This document shows, piece by piece, positions 39,701 through 52,550 of a stretch of DNA of 64,000 bases. This DNA comes from Ooceraea biroi (Eukaryota; Arthropoda; Insecta; Hymenoptera; Formicidae). Below the pieces are notes generated by a model, which worked only from the letters and a program-made list of their open reading frames with translations, was not told the DNA's origin and did no database searches. Numbering within the stretch: position 1 is the stretch's first letter; each line of letters starts with the position of its first letter. The stretch lies in assembly GCF_003672135.1 (NCBI RefSeq), contig NC_039515.1:9176001-9240000 (forward strand). The letters are read 5' to 3'. The translations under genes were made by a program, and so were the position numbers.

Positions 39701-41218
39701 CTATCCCGCGAGAATTCGGCGAACGAGCCACCCCTTCCTCGGAAAATTAGCTTAGCTTCCGTCCCACCGGTCGCCACGGTCGTTTTCATCAGCCCCGCAC
39801 GCACCACTCTTATTAAGGCTCAAGTAGCAGATGCCACTCTCGCGCGATCCCTCGCCCTCGCACCTCGTTCTTCATTGCTCTAGACTCGATCTTTGTTCCT
39901 TCTCGCTCCAAATCAGGAAGCAAGTCAGGACGATTAACGTGCCAATTATGCCAATAAAATAAAGAGAAAAGCACGTATCGCGCGACTTGGAGTCGCTTAC
40001 CAGACCTTACCAGAACAGTATAGAAAACGCAGACGATGCACACGATGGCCCCGATCAAGTGTGTGTCGATACCGCTCACTGCAACACAGATCACGGTAAG
40101 AACCTTTATCGGAGTAGACTGATAACGCGCAAGAGTAATATGCTGCAAAATACCTTGATTTAACGCCAACGCGGGGATGTAGACCACGATCGACTGGTAA
40201 AGAACCTGAAATCAATTGGCTCTTAATCACACTCGGCTTCCCGGGAGAATGGCAGACCTTCACGCCCGGTTCTTATACTTACCACGTCAAAGAGGAAAAT
40301 TAAAGAAATGAGTAGCCGCACACTCCGATCGAATCTGATTTCCAAATACTAAAAGAGGAGTATTTACATGTGAAACATGGTAGAGCAGTCAGCGTATCTT
40401 GCAGAAATAAGGCTTTCGAAGACAAAAAAAGAGAGAAAGTAAAAAAGAATTGAGCAAGTGAACGGATCACTCTCCGGGAACAAACCTCGTAAACGGAGTT
40501 AAGTTGGAGGGTAGTAAAGACAGGAAGGTATACGGTGGCGACCACGACACCGGAGAAGAGAATCGAGATGATCGTGATCCAATATTGCGTGCCGAAGTTG
40601 TAGATCTCTGCCGGGGTACCCAAGATCGTCACGCCTGATATGAAGCTACAGTTACCGGTTACAGGTACCGGAATTGATTAAATACTTTGCATGACTAATC
40701 CCGAACCGGACAAATACCAATCATTAATGATGATCGTTAACGCTGATGCAAGAAAAAAAGGCCGATAAAAAGACCGATATACGTCGTTACATTGGAATGC
40801 CTGAAAAGTCTTTTGACATGAATGAAAACGGGAGATTATGAAATATTACTTGGCAGTTGCAGCAGCTTCCGCTTTTCCGGCGCATTAACAGATTCTTAAT
40901 TTTTCTCTTACAATTAGAAGCGTCAAGTCCTCGTTGCTTATCGCTTTATTTTTCATTTTGTGGTCTTTCTTTCTCTTTTCTTCTTGCTCTAATAGTCTTA
41001 GATCCTCCGAGAGTGGTGAACTGGGCTCACCTGGCAACGAGAGAGGCGGACACGGGGAAAAGCCCTAAGCTTCTTCCTCCGAGCAGGTACTCCTGTGTAT
41101 TCGACTTTCGCGCTCTCCTGAAGTGCCATAAGCCGACTGCGGCCGACACAAGGAGCATAAGTGCAAACACCAGCCAATCGATCCAATGGAAGTATCCTCT
41201 TGCCGATACAGCTACCAT
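36765..41218 (-). CDS. sodium-coupled solute transporter, SLC5 family (SMCT/SMVT-like)
   Basis: Thirteen exons (5' to 3'): 41218-41031, 40645-40486, 40348-40283, 40205-40154, 40078-40011, 39052-38898, 38812-38672, 38465-38241, 37993-37810, 37708-37622, 37548-37382, 37231-37073, 36984-36765. Phase is conserved at every junction and the product is 623 residues, normal for SLC5. Family hallmarks seen: a first membrane helix after a WIDW motif (about 12-35), EYLLGGRS near 48-55, LGTPAEIYNFG early in exon 2, GGIRAVVWTD at 179-188, an NQTMVQRY segment in exon 7 and a GLFISGIFGA stretch in exon 8. NST at 484-486 is a possible glycosylation site. The family couples plasma-membrane uptake of monocarboxylates, vitamins or iodide to sodium; the substrate cannot be read from the sequence. 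The first ATG of the frame lies just downstream of a splice acceptor at 41224, so an upstream UTR exon is likely. The intron 37549-37621 uses a GC donor. Introns over 300 bp, 39053-40010 and 40646-41030, show nothing recognisable. Confidence 0.93.
37549..37621 (-). other. 73-bp intron with GC-AG borders
   Basis: The exon ends TCCAAG at 37622 and the intron begins GCAGGA. The acceptor ends TTCCAG at 37549, and the next exon resumes in phase 0 with GAFFGAIAG, as expected in SLC5 transporters. Reading through meets an in-frame TAA four codons in, and no GT donor nearby keeps the frame, so GC-AG splicing is the best explanation. Confidence 0.75.
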
Positions 41219-41223
41219 CTTTA

Positions 41224-44200
41224 CTGAAATCAAACAGCCGAATCGAACGCATTCGCGGATATAATGCCTCCTGTCCCTTTAATCCTCAAAACGCACATCG
41301 GCAGTTTGCGTGCAACTCCATTATAGACCTTCGCAGCATACCTGAATCGCTATTGACGCATCAATTTATCATGCACGCCGAGACTATGTGTATATACATA
41401 TATTTATCATAACTATGACTTTGTTATTATTTAACACACGTGACTCAACACATTTCGTTTCTTTCGTCAAGGACCGATTTTGTATCAACACGTTTCGATA
41501 TTCCCCGTGCAGTCTTAATATGTCGCGACCGAGCGCCATAATTACTATTAATTTTACTGATAAAAGCGCCGACATATATCGACATTTAGGCATTTAGCAA
41601 AATAAATTAGCTCACCCCGCGCTATTTAATAATGCGATTTAATCACGCCAATTTAGCAGACGCCAATCACAATTGTCACTTTATCGATACGACAAATACG
41701 CAATCGACGGCGCGCGTATAAAACTTGATCAGCAACCTTATCGACGCCGGGTTGCTTGTAACCGACAAAGGTTCTCGCAACAAGTGTCGATCGTCCGGGT
41801 CCCGATGTACGTATCGATGGAAGAATTCCCTCGTCGCGCCGTTTAGCGTTAAATCGCGCATTGTACGTGTGAATCTCGGGTTACAAAGTTGATATTTTTA
41901 ATCCGCTGGTCCTTGAAGGATCTATCGACGGGTATTTCGCCAGGAATATTTCACCCGGTTTTTATTAGATCGTTTCGCGCGTACAATGCTGTACATGCGC
42001 TTGTTACCCACGTCAGCGCCGTGCCCGTCCAGCAACATCGCGATAATTAATAAGGTTTCGCGCGACAATAAGAAGGTAACGAGGATTTATATACCGCTCG
42101 CGTCATTGCGGCGGCATCAATTGATCGCGGAAGACATCGTCGGGACCCGCTGTCGTTAGCGTTTCCCCGTTACGAGCCACTGACCTATGACTTCTTCGCA
42201 CGTGCTGGTAATTTGGTCTCGTTAACGCTGAATGACAATCTCGCGGCAGTGCATGCGTCCTCGGTTACATAATTCACAATCGGATCCATCCTTGGAAATC
42301 TTGCGTCCGCGCTAACGAGATACCAAAGTACGATCACGCAATCTAATCGAGGCGCGAGATAGAAATCCGAGCCGAAAGATCTGACATTATGAAATGTATC
42401 GGAATGTATGAGAAAGTAATTTAGGGAATGCGTTTCGTCATTACTATTACTGTTACATTATTTTCTATTACATTATCTTTGCTTAATTTTTGCGTTATCT
42501 TCGTATACTTAATCGTACGTATATCTTGAGTAGTAATCTCATGAAATTATTACAACGCAGAAGCGCGTTGATGACGGAATTAGCGCTTATGCGCTGATAA
42601 AATGTGATGGATTATATTGTTTCCGCCAAGTCACATGCGGGAGCACGGGGTTCAAAGTTCTGTTATTTTCCAATCGATCGCCAGGGTCAATTGCGGAGCC
42701 GAGAGTTAACAAGCGGAAAGTAGTCCGCTAGTAAGCCGATCGCGAAACCGCATCGATTCTCATTATCGAAACGCGTGCGAGCGGAGATGCACTTCGCTAA
42801 TTAAAGGGTGGACGTCCGCGCCGGTGCGATCCGATCCCGTTTCACTTTCGGCAATCTTTTCCGAGGACTTGTCGAATCACAAGAGTTCTGATTATAATGT
42901 TATTTATTCAAGTACAATGCTTTGATTAAGATCAGGGGAAACCATGGACACGCTTCATGTTTCATGGCTTATCTCAACATTTTATACTATGTGCAAATTC
43001 TTTTTAACTATAATATTAACGTCAAAATATAGGAATTATGCGAATATTATGCCGATGAGTGACGCGAACGAAAACTAATTAAAAGTTCCCTCGTTATTGA
43101 CCGAGTTGGTGGTTTTTCGCGATTTTCCCCGCTTGCTGTCCTCCGATCTGCCTTCGTAACTTCGTGATACGTGTGACGCACGCTCGCACGATGATTAATT
43201 GCGATCAGCAGAGGATAATTGACGCTTACCGACCGCCACGAACCCGCGCTCAGTCGACGGACGATATGCATGCACTTGCAGCTATTAATAGTCGCTTTTT
43301 ATATTTAGTACGCTCGTCACGCGAGACCCGACACGAATTCGCGAAGAATGTCCGCTAGACATTCTAGTCTCGCAGAATCCCGGACACGTTCACGGAGCAA
43401 CGCAATCAAACGATTAATCGGCGATCGGTAAAAGCCGCGCGAAAGCGAAAACGCTCGCTGCTGATTCTAGCGGATTTTCCCTTATCAGTTTTTCCTTTGT
43501 ACGTATCAACATATCAACAAATGCACGCGGACTAACTTGCTCCGCGAATATGCGACGCGTCAGCAAAGTGATGCGGAAAAAAATGCTTGCCTCATCGATC
43601 CTTGAAAGCTGTGCAGCTCGCCGCACAGCTGACGCATACGGTTTCCCATTATATATATAGATATATTGTACTTTGATCAAGAGAAAGAACGCAGTAGATC
43701 TCCCCTTGTTGTCAGTGTGCGCACGCTAGAACCGAAAAAATTTATGTATTTGCCATTTCCCCGCGCGCGCGAGATTTTTAAATTATTCCGGTACGTTTCG
43801 CAAGTTAATCTGCGAGAATCGACGATATCGATTTGCATCCCTAATCGCAACCTCGTGCAGCCGACCATCGAGAATCACGCCTAACCGGTTCACGAGAGAA
43901 GAAAACAAAATAAGCCTGCATTTTCCTCAGTCGTTCTCTCTTTAATTCCTTCAGGGAGATGGACTGTTTAACCTCGCCGGCAGTAAAGTAACAATACCAC
44001 GCAGGTGGCACCGCGGCACTACTAACCTTTAGCAAAACTCCGCAGCTATCTCGTTCCAGTCCGATCTCTCGATCGCCGTTTCTACGCACACCGGATATAA
44101 CGTCTCGCGCACAACTTCACGGCGGTGCTTTCGAAATCGGCGGCTGCCTCCTCGCGAACGACAAACGGCCACTGTCTCCGGCGACTTTAACGCATCTCCC

Positions 44201-45294
44201 GCAAGATATCTCGACGAGTTCTCGAAATTACACTTTACTCGCTCGCTCGACTAGCAGCGTGCTCTCATGATTTATCAAGTGAAACCGGCGATCAATCGTT
44301 CCGATACATACCAAGACGAACGGGAAAAATGCGCAAGTATCAGCGCGCTTCGAAATTGCCTTTGCACAACAACGTTTTTCTGGGTCTTTCAGGCGATCAA
44401 TGTTTTCATTTTACGATGGCGCGAAAATTCACGGCGCGCCTCGTGACCCCGACCTCAACGACCACTAACGCTTAGTCTCTGCGAGCGGTGCACGCACGTG
44501 CACAGCGAATGTTACGCGCGACGATAACCGGGCCGGCCACTATCCTACCGGCATTAAAACACGAGCGGGGAGATACGTTCATAGGCGACGACCACGATCG
44601 ACTGAGCACGCCTTGACGGCGCGGCGACGATTGCTTTGCGGGGCAAAGCCGTGCGGTCCGTGCGTACTTTCGCCAAGAAAAGGCGGGACCGTGGCAGTGG
44701 TCAACTGGTCAGTGTAATTCAAGCGCTGCTGGCCCGCGTTATTTAACCGCGTTACCGCTCACGTGACCGGCCGAGTGGTACAGGCTACAAATTTTTAACC
44801 GAATATCGGAGACGCTCGAGTTGCGAACCATCATCATGCCACTTTATTATTATTTCTAGTTTTTCTCCCAGGCTGCTGTTTTTATTTTTACAGCTCTTTG
44901 AAGGATACTCCTCTTGCGCGAGATGTTTATTTTGTAAATTTCGCATTGTCTGTACAAAAGGCGACGGATTAAAGTCGCTTTTATAAAATTTTTATCATCT
45001 TGAGCTTGAGACGCGTTTTAAAATTTATCCACGGCTTTATCTGGGACGGTTTTGGATATTCGAGCGAATCTGACCTCAGAATCGAAAATGATAACCTCCT
45101 TTAATAATTCTCTTGTGAAAGTACGTCGCCGATATGATATACTATTTCTTACGCCGAGCGCCTGTTCAAGATACGATATTTAAATGCAGATTAAATGAGC
45201 TGCCTCAATCAGATCGGTGACTCCTCCCGTCCCGTCTCGACGTATTTTCAAGAGTTTGAAGGCACGTTGCACGAGTAATCATTCTGGAACGCTC
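41224..45294. other. interval between two tandem minus-strand genes
   Basis: This should contain the promoter and one or more 5' untranslated exons of the SLC5-type transporter, because a splice acceptor (TTTCAG, intron side ending at 41224) sits just upstream of its start codon. Candidate minus-strand donors exist (for example TTG|GTATGT near 44290), but I cannot choose among them. No open frame resembling a protein was found. The sequence is unique, with alternating AT- and CG-rich patches. Confidence 0.5.
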
Positions 45295-45300
45295 TTTATT
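45295..45300 (-). other. candidate polyadenylation signal of the P5A ATPase
   Basis: TTTATT on the plus strand gives AATAAA on the minus strand, roughly 1.17 kb past the ATPase stop codon at 46470. The interval 45301-46469 has no supportable gene on the minus strand and would form the 3' untranslated region. Confidence 0.4.
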
Positions 45301-45412
45301 AATTATTATAAATGTACAATAATATACAGCTATTCTTAATTCGGCTTACAGTGTGAACAAAGAAACGTTGCTCCTTCTTATTTCTCGATCAGATCTAGTC
45401 ACGTGACACAAC

Positions 45413-45446
45413 GACGTGACGTGACGTGACGTGACGCGACGCGACG
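45413..45446. repeat. TGACG pentamer tandem repeat
   Basis: About seven adjacent 5-bp units, first TGACG and then CGACG, about 110 bp beyond the inferred ATPase polyadenylation signal. TGACG is the half-site bound by CREB/ATF-type bZIP factors; whether it is used here is unknown. Confidence 0.8.
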
Positions 45447-46469
45447 AAAAGACGACGATGAGAATCAATAGTTACACCGGTAACTAATTAACGAAACTCA
45501 GAAAACACGTAATTACACATAATTATTTAATTATTAATTAGCAGACGCAAGATGTACTGCGTGAATGTCTGCAATATCTTGCTAAATACGTGTGCCGTGA
45601 CATCTTCGAAGTGGAATGCTTTTCGTTGACATATAAAACTACATACGTACATAATCGAGTGTCGAGTGGACGATTAGAAAGTTTCATTCACGCGATTCAT
45701 GTAACAAATGTAGGATACCGTACTTAGCGATGGAGTAGGTTTCATTCAGAATCAGTTTGCGTGTATAGTCTTGTTACGATCATGTATGAAACTCACGCCA
45801 TGTGCAAGAGAGTATTGTACCGTGAAGAAATAGTGGAGGATCGTTTATCTACAAGTTATGTACACGTATGCGCGTCGTTTCTTGAGCGTACCTCGCGCGA
45901 TCAATATTTGTTGCGAGTTCGTTGTGAGAAAGGCGTTGTTGAACGCCTCCGTTTTCGACATCTTTGTAGAATGGTGAGTGAAAATTTCATCAGTGACACG
46001 ATATAGATACTGCAATGATCGAATAATGAAAAATACGTTCTCCGTATTACCAATAAATATAAGATGTGTAAAGACGCTAAGTATGCCATCATCGTCGACA
46101 ATAAATAATGATCGCCAGAGCGCTGCTTCTTGTTCCACGGGGGAAAAGTTGACAGTGATGAGCCGAGATGAGAAAGAATTAGGCTAATAATAACTGAATG
46201 AATCGTATGAAGATGCGTATCTATATTTTCGCATCGCGTTACCATACACATACTGTATACACGCACACTCACACTCACACACTCGCCACAGGTACAAGTA
46301 GAGAACTGTACGAGCGTAAAACAGAAAATGCACAACTGTATAGACGTCCGCGACAGGTGCAAGTATAAAAGTCGTCAGCCCTTAGCGCGCGTGGAACAAG
46401 ATCAGTGGCAGAAAAGTTACATACAAAAATCTTTGATACAGTCTGTATTCGGTAAAAAGTAATATCACA

Positions 46470-49400
46470 TCACAGCTTGTGTTGTTTTCCCTCGCCAAAC
46501 AGCCATAGGCAGACTCGGTCGACTACGTACGCGAAGATAAAGTCTGCGACTAGTACTTGAACCAGTACCGTACGGAACTGCAACACGCGACATGAAAGTA
46601 TTTCAATGACAATAACACAGATAACAAGTACAAGTACCAAACTGGAGCAAGCTGAATCGCTCGCGCAACTTACTTCATTCGGAATATCCACGATCTCGAA
46701 TTGTGTCGCCAGATCCGGCAGGAATCCGCAAGCCAGTAACAGAATCACGGCGGAATTGCCGACGAGACTGAACAGGAGCGCCTTGTTTTGCATCAGGCTT
46801 TCCATGAATGGCTGACCCTGCGGCAATATCATGGAAATATGACAATAGCGTTAAGCGTTAATCGTTAATGATGGACTACTTACTCGATAATTTATAGCAA
46901 AAGTAGAAACTTGAAGAGACATCGCAATTATGTATACGGTGCTGTTAATTAAATTTTTCTCAAACGGTTCTTCCTCATCGTTGTCGTCTCTGCTCAAAGA
47001 ATGAACTTTGCTCGAATCATCATTCAGAATGCTCGCCAGTTTATCGTCCCTGTAAAAGAGCAATTTAATTTGATTAAAAGTCATATTGTTTGTTATTGTT
47101 TTATACACGACTTACTTTGGAGATAAAACGGTGGCTTCCTTCACCAAATAGACCAAAGAGATAAAGTGCACGGCAAATTGCAGCAATACAGTTGCAATAG
47201 TGTACAGATTAAAGATGTTCGGAAGCGGTCTTTGCTGCGATAGGGTCTTCAAAGGTTTCGATCGCGAGATGAAGAGAAAGCATGCGGCAAGAAGAATGCC
47301 CTGCAGGGTCGCCTGCGTGTCGCTGAATTTGATTCCATCGAGGTACAGCACCGACTGACTGTAGGCGAGTATCAGTGCGTTCAGCGCCAGTATCTTGAAC
47401 ATCTGCAGAGTCGTGACCAGAGTGCAGCGTCCCTGCTTGATCACGTGGCATACTACGTGGCGTACAAGAAGTGGAGAAAAACAGTTGGATACGATGACGA
47501 GATAACAATTTGACTTAACCCGACGTAAACCGAAGTAAACGCACTCACTGCATTGAATGGATGACATTTTGCTGGTGAAGGGAGCCGCGATGGAGGCATC
47601 ACCAAGCTTTACGATCACCGACTGCTGCTCCTGCACTTCGTTATCAATTTCCTTGAGCATCTTCTGCAGTTTTGAGCGAGTATTTACCGGCGTGGCTCTT
47701 GGATTGTTCCTCGTCCCATTGTTCAGAGGAATGGCCATAGTGTCGTATCTCGAGTCCTCTCGCTTGTCCGGCGGACTAGAGAGAATCGCGACACCTAATC
47801 AAAGAGAGAGAAACGCATATTCGTACACTGCAAGCTCCTGCTGCAATTCACTTTGTCAACTTACCCACTTGGGTATGTTTCAAAGCGCCGACGTCATTCG
47901 TTCCGTCGCCGCACATCAACGTCGTATAGCCCAGAGATTGCAGTGACACGATGATAAACTCTTTCTGCTTTGGCGCACATCGCGCAAAGATTACGATATG
48001 CGGCAATAATTTGCGAAGAAGATCCCGTTCTCTCTCTTTCAGATACGTTAAACCCTAAAAAAGAGATTACGATATACATACCGATATACGTGATAACGGA
48101 AACTTGTTGTTTATTTATATAATACTTACCTCACCCGTTATACAAAGCGCATTGTCCTTCCAAATTTCTCTGCGCGATTCAGTATTTTTCACGCTCAGTG
48201 GCAACTGCATGCTCTTGTCTACGTTTTCCCACAACCATTCGCCATCATTTTCGGTCAGTATGAGCGTGTTAGGCTTCTTCGTGAAATGTAGTTCGCGACT
48301 CACGTGACAGGCCGTTAACGGATTATCACCGGTTATCATTACAACCTACAACAATTTTGCACTTGATTGCGTGAATGTGCGTCTAGTAATTTTTATGCAA
48401 TATATTTCTTTGAGCAATATATTTTTAATCGGAACGTGTTGTCAGCTACACTTACCGAATGCGAGGAATTGACAATCTCTTTGATAACGGCTTTCGAGTC
48501 AGGCTTGAGAGGACAGCTGATGATGACGAATCCTGCGAACGTGAGATTGTTCTCCAACTTGTCACGAGTCAATTCTCTCAGATCTTGCGAGGATAAGGTA
48601 CCAGAAAGTTTCTGGTATCCCAAAGCGAGCACTCGTGCGCCTCGTCGCGAGAGGGATAAGTAAGTTGAGTCGTAATTTTTCGGTACGGAAGATAACTGAA
48701 ACGATAACCATTGATTTATCCAGTAATGGCGGATTTGAAAAACGCGAAATGCGAAAAAGCAATATTTATTTCGCTCACCATACTCTTGAGAGTTTCTGGC
48801 GCGCCCTTCACCGTGGCCATGTAGTGAGTTTCCGAAGCGCCGGCAAGATTATATCCCGCCACGACGCACATTCTCTTTAAAGCCGAGGAAAATTGGTATC
48901 TCTGTACAATCTTCAATGCCGGAGACTTGCCCTTCTTAGGTATCACAGTGTCACCTAGAGACGGAATATCAGATGTACGCTACGCTACGCAACGCAACGC
49001 AACGCGCGAGGCCTTAAGGGCCTTAGTAAGGAACTTCAACTTGTACTTACTTCTCGTGAGATTCCAGCTAACGGCTTTGAGAGTGGCTTTCTCCAGCGGA
49101 TCCCCGACGATACCATCGTCCAACTGAACGAGAGAGTGGCACGTAGCGAGTACTTGAATACTCTCCAAAGGTGCATCCGACAATTGGATCACGTCTGATT
49201 TACCGCTTAACAAAAGATAAAAATCAAAATCACACACGTTGTGCACGATAATAAGGAAATTTTCTCTAAATGATATAAATTGCAGTTTCTTACTCGATAC
49301 CCGCGATACCCTCAACCACCAGATTATCGTTGGTGAGGGTACCAGTTTTATCGAAGCAGCAAATATCGACTTTGCCGGCGAACGGGATTCTAAAGGGCTC

Positions 49401-51551
49401 TGTACAGAACACACCTGTCAAAGGAGCAAAGTAACTTTTAGCGCGTGTGATTAACAAGATTGAGTGATACCACAAGTTTGTTTTGAAATTTGTTTCAACT
49501 ACCTAACTTAGACAGTGCTACCAGGGATGTATTTACAGCTAGCGACAATTCTATCGGTAATTCTGGCGGCACGACAGAGGTCAAGATCAAAGTACATTCC
49601 AAGAATAATTTGTACTTGTTTCTCGTAGGATCTTCGCTACCTGAAATCAGAATTTGTGAGCTGTAATTTTTCATCCTCTTCACCACATTGAGTGGGATAC
49701 CTTTGATCCAAACGTACGCCGCGGCGGCGATTGCGAAAATCAGCAGGAACAGAATGAAACCGAAAGTCTCTAGATTGTTAGCTGTAACGCGCTTGACACC
49801 AAACAATATCGTTCTCAACAGCTTGCCCTGCGACGTGGAGAAGCCGGTGCGCAGGACGTAAGCGATGCATCCATTATCGGTCGCTGTAAAATTGCACGTT
49901 AGTTGCAGTCATGGACCGAGTGGAAAAAGAAAATGAAATTTCTCAACGATACCTCGAAGGCCAGGAGTATTTTTGCTAGGAGGCGTATGCTGAACAACTT
50001 TCGTCCCACCGAAAAGCACGTGAAGTTTGTCGTCACCTTCGATATCTATGGTTCTCTCTCCATCGATATCTTCTATCGGTTCCTTCATTTGAGGGACCGA
50101 TTCACCTGGAAATTTCCAGTTGTCGTAGCGACTAATTTTTCTCTCCCAAACACAATGCTGGTTTGTTTGCGATACCTGTTAACATGCTCTCGTCGACTAC
50201 GCACGGACCTCGCAGAAGCAACATGTCACATGGCACCAAATTATCATGTTGCGGCCTTGTGATGGAAACGATGTCGCCAGGAACTAGCTGATCCGTGAAC
50301 ATCATGCGCCATCGCCTATTTCTATACACCTAAAGAAAAGAATGAACGTGGATACAAGAACGGAGAGACATCCGTTACGAGCGTTAAAGCGTCTTTCTAT
50401 CCACATACCATTATCATGTATGGTTTATTGCCCATTTTCCGTATCTCAGCCATATTTCTCATCTGTTGCTGCACCAATGTGCATTCGAACATGATGAGCA
50501 TGATCAACGTGAAAATACTGTAGTACCAATACTTATCTAAGCACCACAGTGCCACGCAAAACACTTGAAAGACAAAAAATGGGGCAATTGCACGCTCCTT
50601 GAAGAGTTCCCAAAACTCGGGCACGACCATATCCAATCTGAAGGGAAAACGACACTTTCAGTGGAATACCATTACATTTTGGGTATCCAAGAAATGCTTG
50701 AGGATCAACACAGCCGACAGTTAATCGCAACCTACTTATTTTTCCCATATTTTTCTTCCGCTGCTTCAACTTCTTTCTGATCGAGATACCCTTTCCACTC
50801 GCAATAACGTTTCACGGAATGATCAATCGGGAACTGCAGTCCTCTGAACGACATTTTCTCGGGATCCCAATAATACTTGGTCTTTTGGAAGATAAACCAT
50901 GGTTCCTGCTGATCCGTATGGTGCAACACGATCAATTCTGAGCTTCCATTGTTTGGAGTAGGAACCACTTTCACCATCTTTGCTTTATAAGGATTCTTCT
51001 CCTAGCATTTAATTTATCAAACGGAAATTAGGCAGATGAAATAATTCTCACAATAATCGCAAACAAAATATCGAAACGGTCATGGTAGAAAAAAAAACCG
51101 ATTATTACATATACTATATTAAATGTTTTATTACAAAAATGTTTATGGCATTCAAATATGCCCGCCAAGCGGAATCTAGCAGAAGACCGGTTTGTATGGC
51201 TGCCACGTTACATGACATATTGAGCTGTCGCGGTCAGTGGCATGCTCATTGTTCGATTGTAAATTGAACGGCAGCGCTGCCACTTACCGAGCTGCAATTC
51301 AGGAACGTTTGAATGTGCACCGACCATTGACAGCACAGGCACAGAAAGATATGCAGCACACCGATCGCTGCGATGCCCACTAGGCCCGCCTCGTAGTACT
51401 CGTCGAGCCCGTATACGAAGATCCAACAGTAGATCCACGAAAACTGCGCTACCAAGAATGGCAGGACGTAGCCATTGAATATCAATCTGCGCGGATTGTA
51501 CAGACTGACAGACTGCACGAGATCGTCCACCCGTGCCGAGGACGCCGCCAT
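46470..51551 (-). CDS. ATP13A1: P5A-type ATPase, ER transmembrane-helix dislocase
   Basis: Seventeen exons (5' to 3'): 51551-51288, 51001-50736, 50637-50409, 50329-50176, 50105-49953, 49883-49503, 49414-49294, 49205-49051, 48954-48779, 48695-48456, 48345-48130, 48054-47865, 47794-47549, 47452-47116, 47049-46884, 46817-46674, 46577-46470. All join in phase, giving 1181 residues, close to the roughly 1200 of animal ATP13A1. Motifs seen: an N-terminal membrane hairpin (about 25-85), the actuator LTGES at 303-307, the P5A membrane motif PPELP at 461-465, the phosphorylated aspartate D504 in DKTGT, TGDNP at 718-722, GDGTNDVG at 834-841, and a hydrophobic C-terminal domain to residue 1181. Family knowledge: P5A ATPases (yeast Spf1, human ATP13A1) remove misinserted or mistargeted transmembrane segments from the ER membrane. 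The start is the first ATG in the frame. The gene lies head-to-head with the Spatzle-like gene. Confidence 0.97.
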
Positions 51552-51687
51552 GATTACGCTTAACAACGACAGTTAACGACGAGTCACGGGCTCACGGCGA
51601 GCGAGAAACGTGCTAATGCTAACGTTCGTCGAACTTTAAGCACTATTCACAGCAACCCCTTCTTTAAACGTCGTCGAACGACTCCGT

Positions 51688-51716
51688 CTTGAGTTCTTGA
51701 GTTCTTGAGTTCTTGA
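51688..51716. repeat. 8-bp tandem repeat
   Basis: About three and a half copies of TTCTTGAG, 137 bp upstream of the ATPase start codon, so possibly within its 5' untranslated region or promoter. Confidence 0.75.
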
Positions 51717-52139
51717 CGGCACGACGGGGGATTTTGTCGCGTTGCAGGCAATCACCGTGAAAAAATGAGGAAGATGGGTAGGGTGAAGGGGATGGGGTTA
51801 TGTAGGAAACCGCTGGAATGCTAAGTGTACCAACGGCGCTAATATCAACGCGATATCAGTGAGCAAACCATAACCAGTCCTCTTCCTCTACTGAACGTGA
51901 TGCGTGATGTATCTCGATCTCGAGCGCCATCGCGAGCACAGCAACATACTAGAAACGAATATGGCGGGAAACCGCCGCGTTTGAATATCGTGGTTCCGAA
52001 TACCGCGCTTCTAGATATATTACTGTAATTAATCAAATTTGTATAAGTTATCTTAAAAGTAACCAAGATAATTTACAACGCAGTTGCACTCAACAATCGT
52101 ACCTTGAATTTAATTAAGAAAATTATTTCTTTTTTTCAG

Positions 52140-52189
52140 ATTCTCTTCAGCAGCGTTCGCGACAAACATCCTGCATTACGACTATGTTG
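52140..52189 (+). other. candidate exon (coding or 5' untranslated)
   Basis: A 50-nt block is preceded by a strong pyrimidine tract ending TTTTTTTCAG and followed by a consensus donor, TTG|GTGAGT. It contains an ATG two codons before the donor. It could be a non-coding first or second exon of the Spatzle-like gene, or part of a small gene that includes the frame around 52300-52480. Only the splice signals support it. Confidence 0.3.
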
Positions 52190-52271
52190 GTGAGTCACAG
52201 ACTGGAAAAAATTTATGGTGACTTTCGCATGCGATTCGTTGAACAAAAAAGTGATATAAATCGCATTTTTC

Positions 52272-52550
52272 TTGTATCGTCTAAATAATATTTGCATAAA
52301 TGTTACGGAGAAGAAACTTTGCAAGAAATGTAATAGCATGAAACACGTACTCTTCGGAAAGGCAATCGCGGATAGTAATCTGTGGAAAAACATTACGAAA
52401 CTTGGCCATCATATTGGCAAGCAATCGAGCGCAAGAAGCTCATGCATCTGCAATCATTGTGTTCGCGTACGTGTTAATACGCCTGACGATTTACGTCTCG
52501 CGACTTTTCTGCCCATGTTTCGCATCGCGATCGCGAGTGAAGCGCAGTGA
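52272..52550 (+). other. unrecognised open frame with Cys pairs
   Basis: A frame open for 92 codons. Its middle part (about codons 14-60) has balanced, protein-like composition, unlike most frames in this window. It includes a CKKC pair, the stretch FGKAIADSNLW, an ITKLGHHIGKQ segment and a CICNHC cluster, which might bind zinc. I do not recognise the family. The first codons look non-coding, so if real it is probably an internal exon or a decayed gene or transposon fragment. A possible donor lies at CGC|GTACGT near 52466. Confidence 0.25.

Noticed and set aside
39053..40010. Open frames within the largest transporter intron (for example 39632-39883 plus)
   Set aside because: The surrounding exons 39052 and 40011 join in phase across it, and the frames show no family resemblance.
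47209..47508. 99-codon minus frame inside the ATPase locus
   Set aside because: Out-of-frame shadow of ATPase exon 14, whose correct frame carries the conserved membrane domain.
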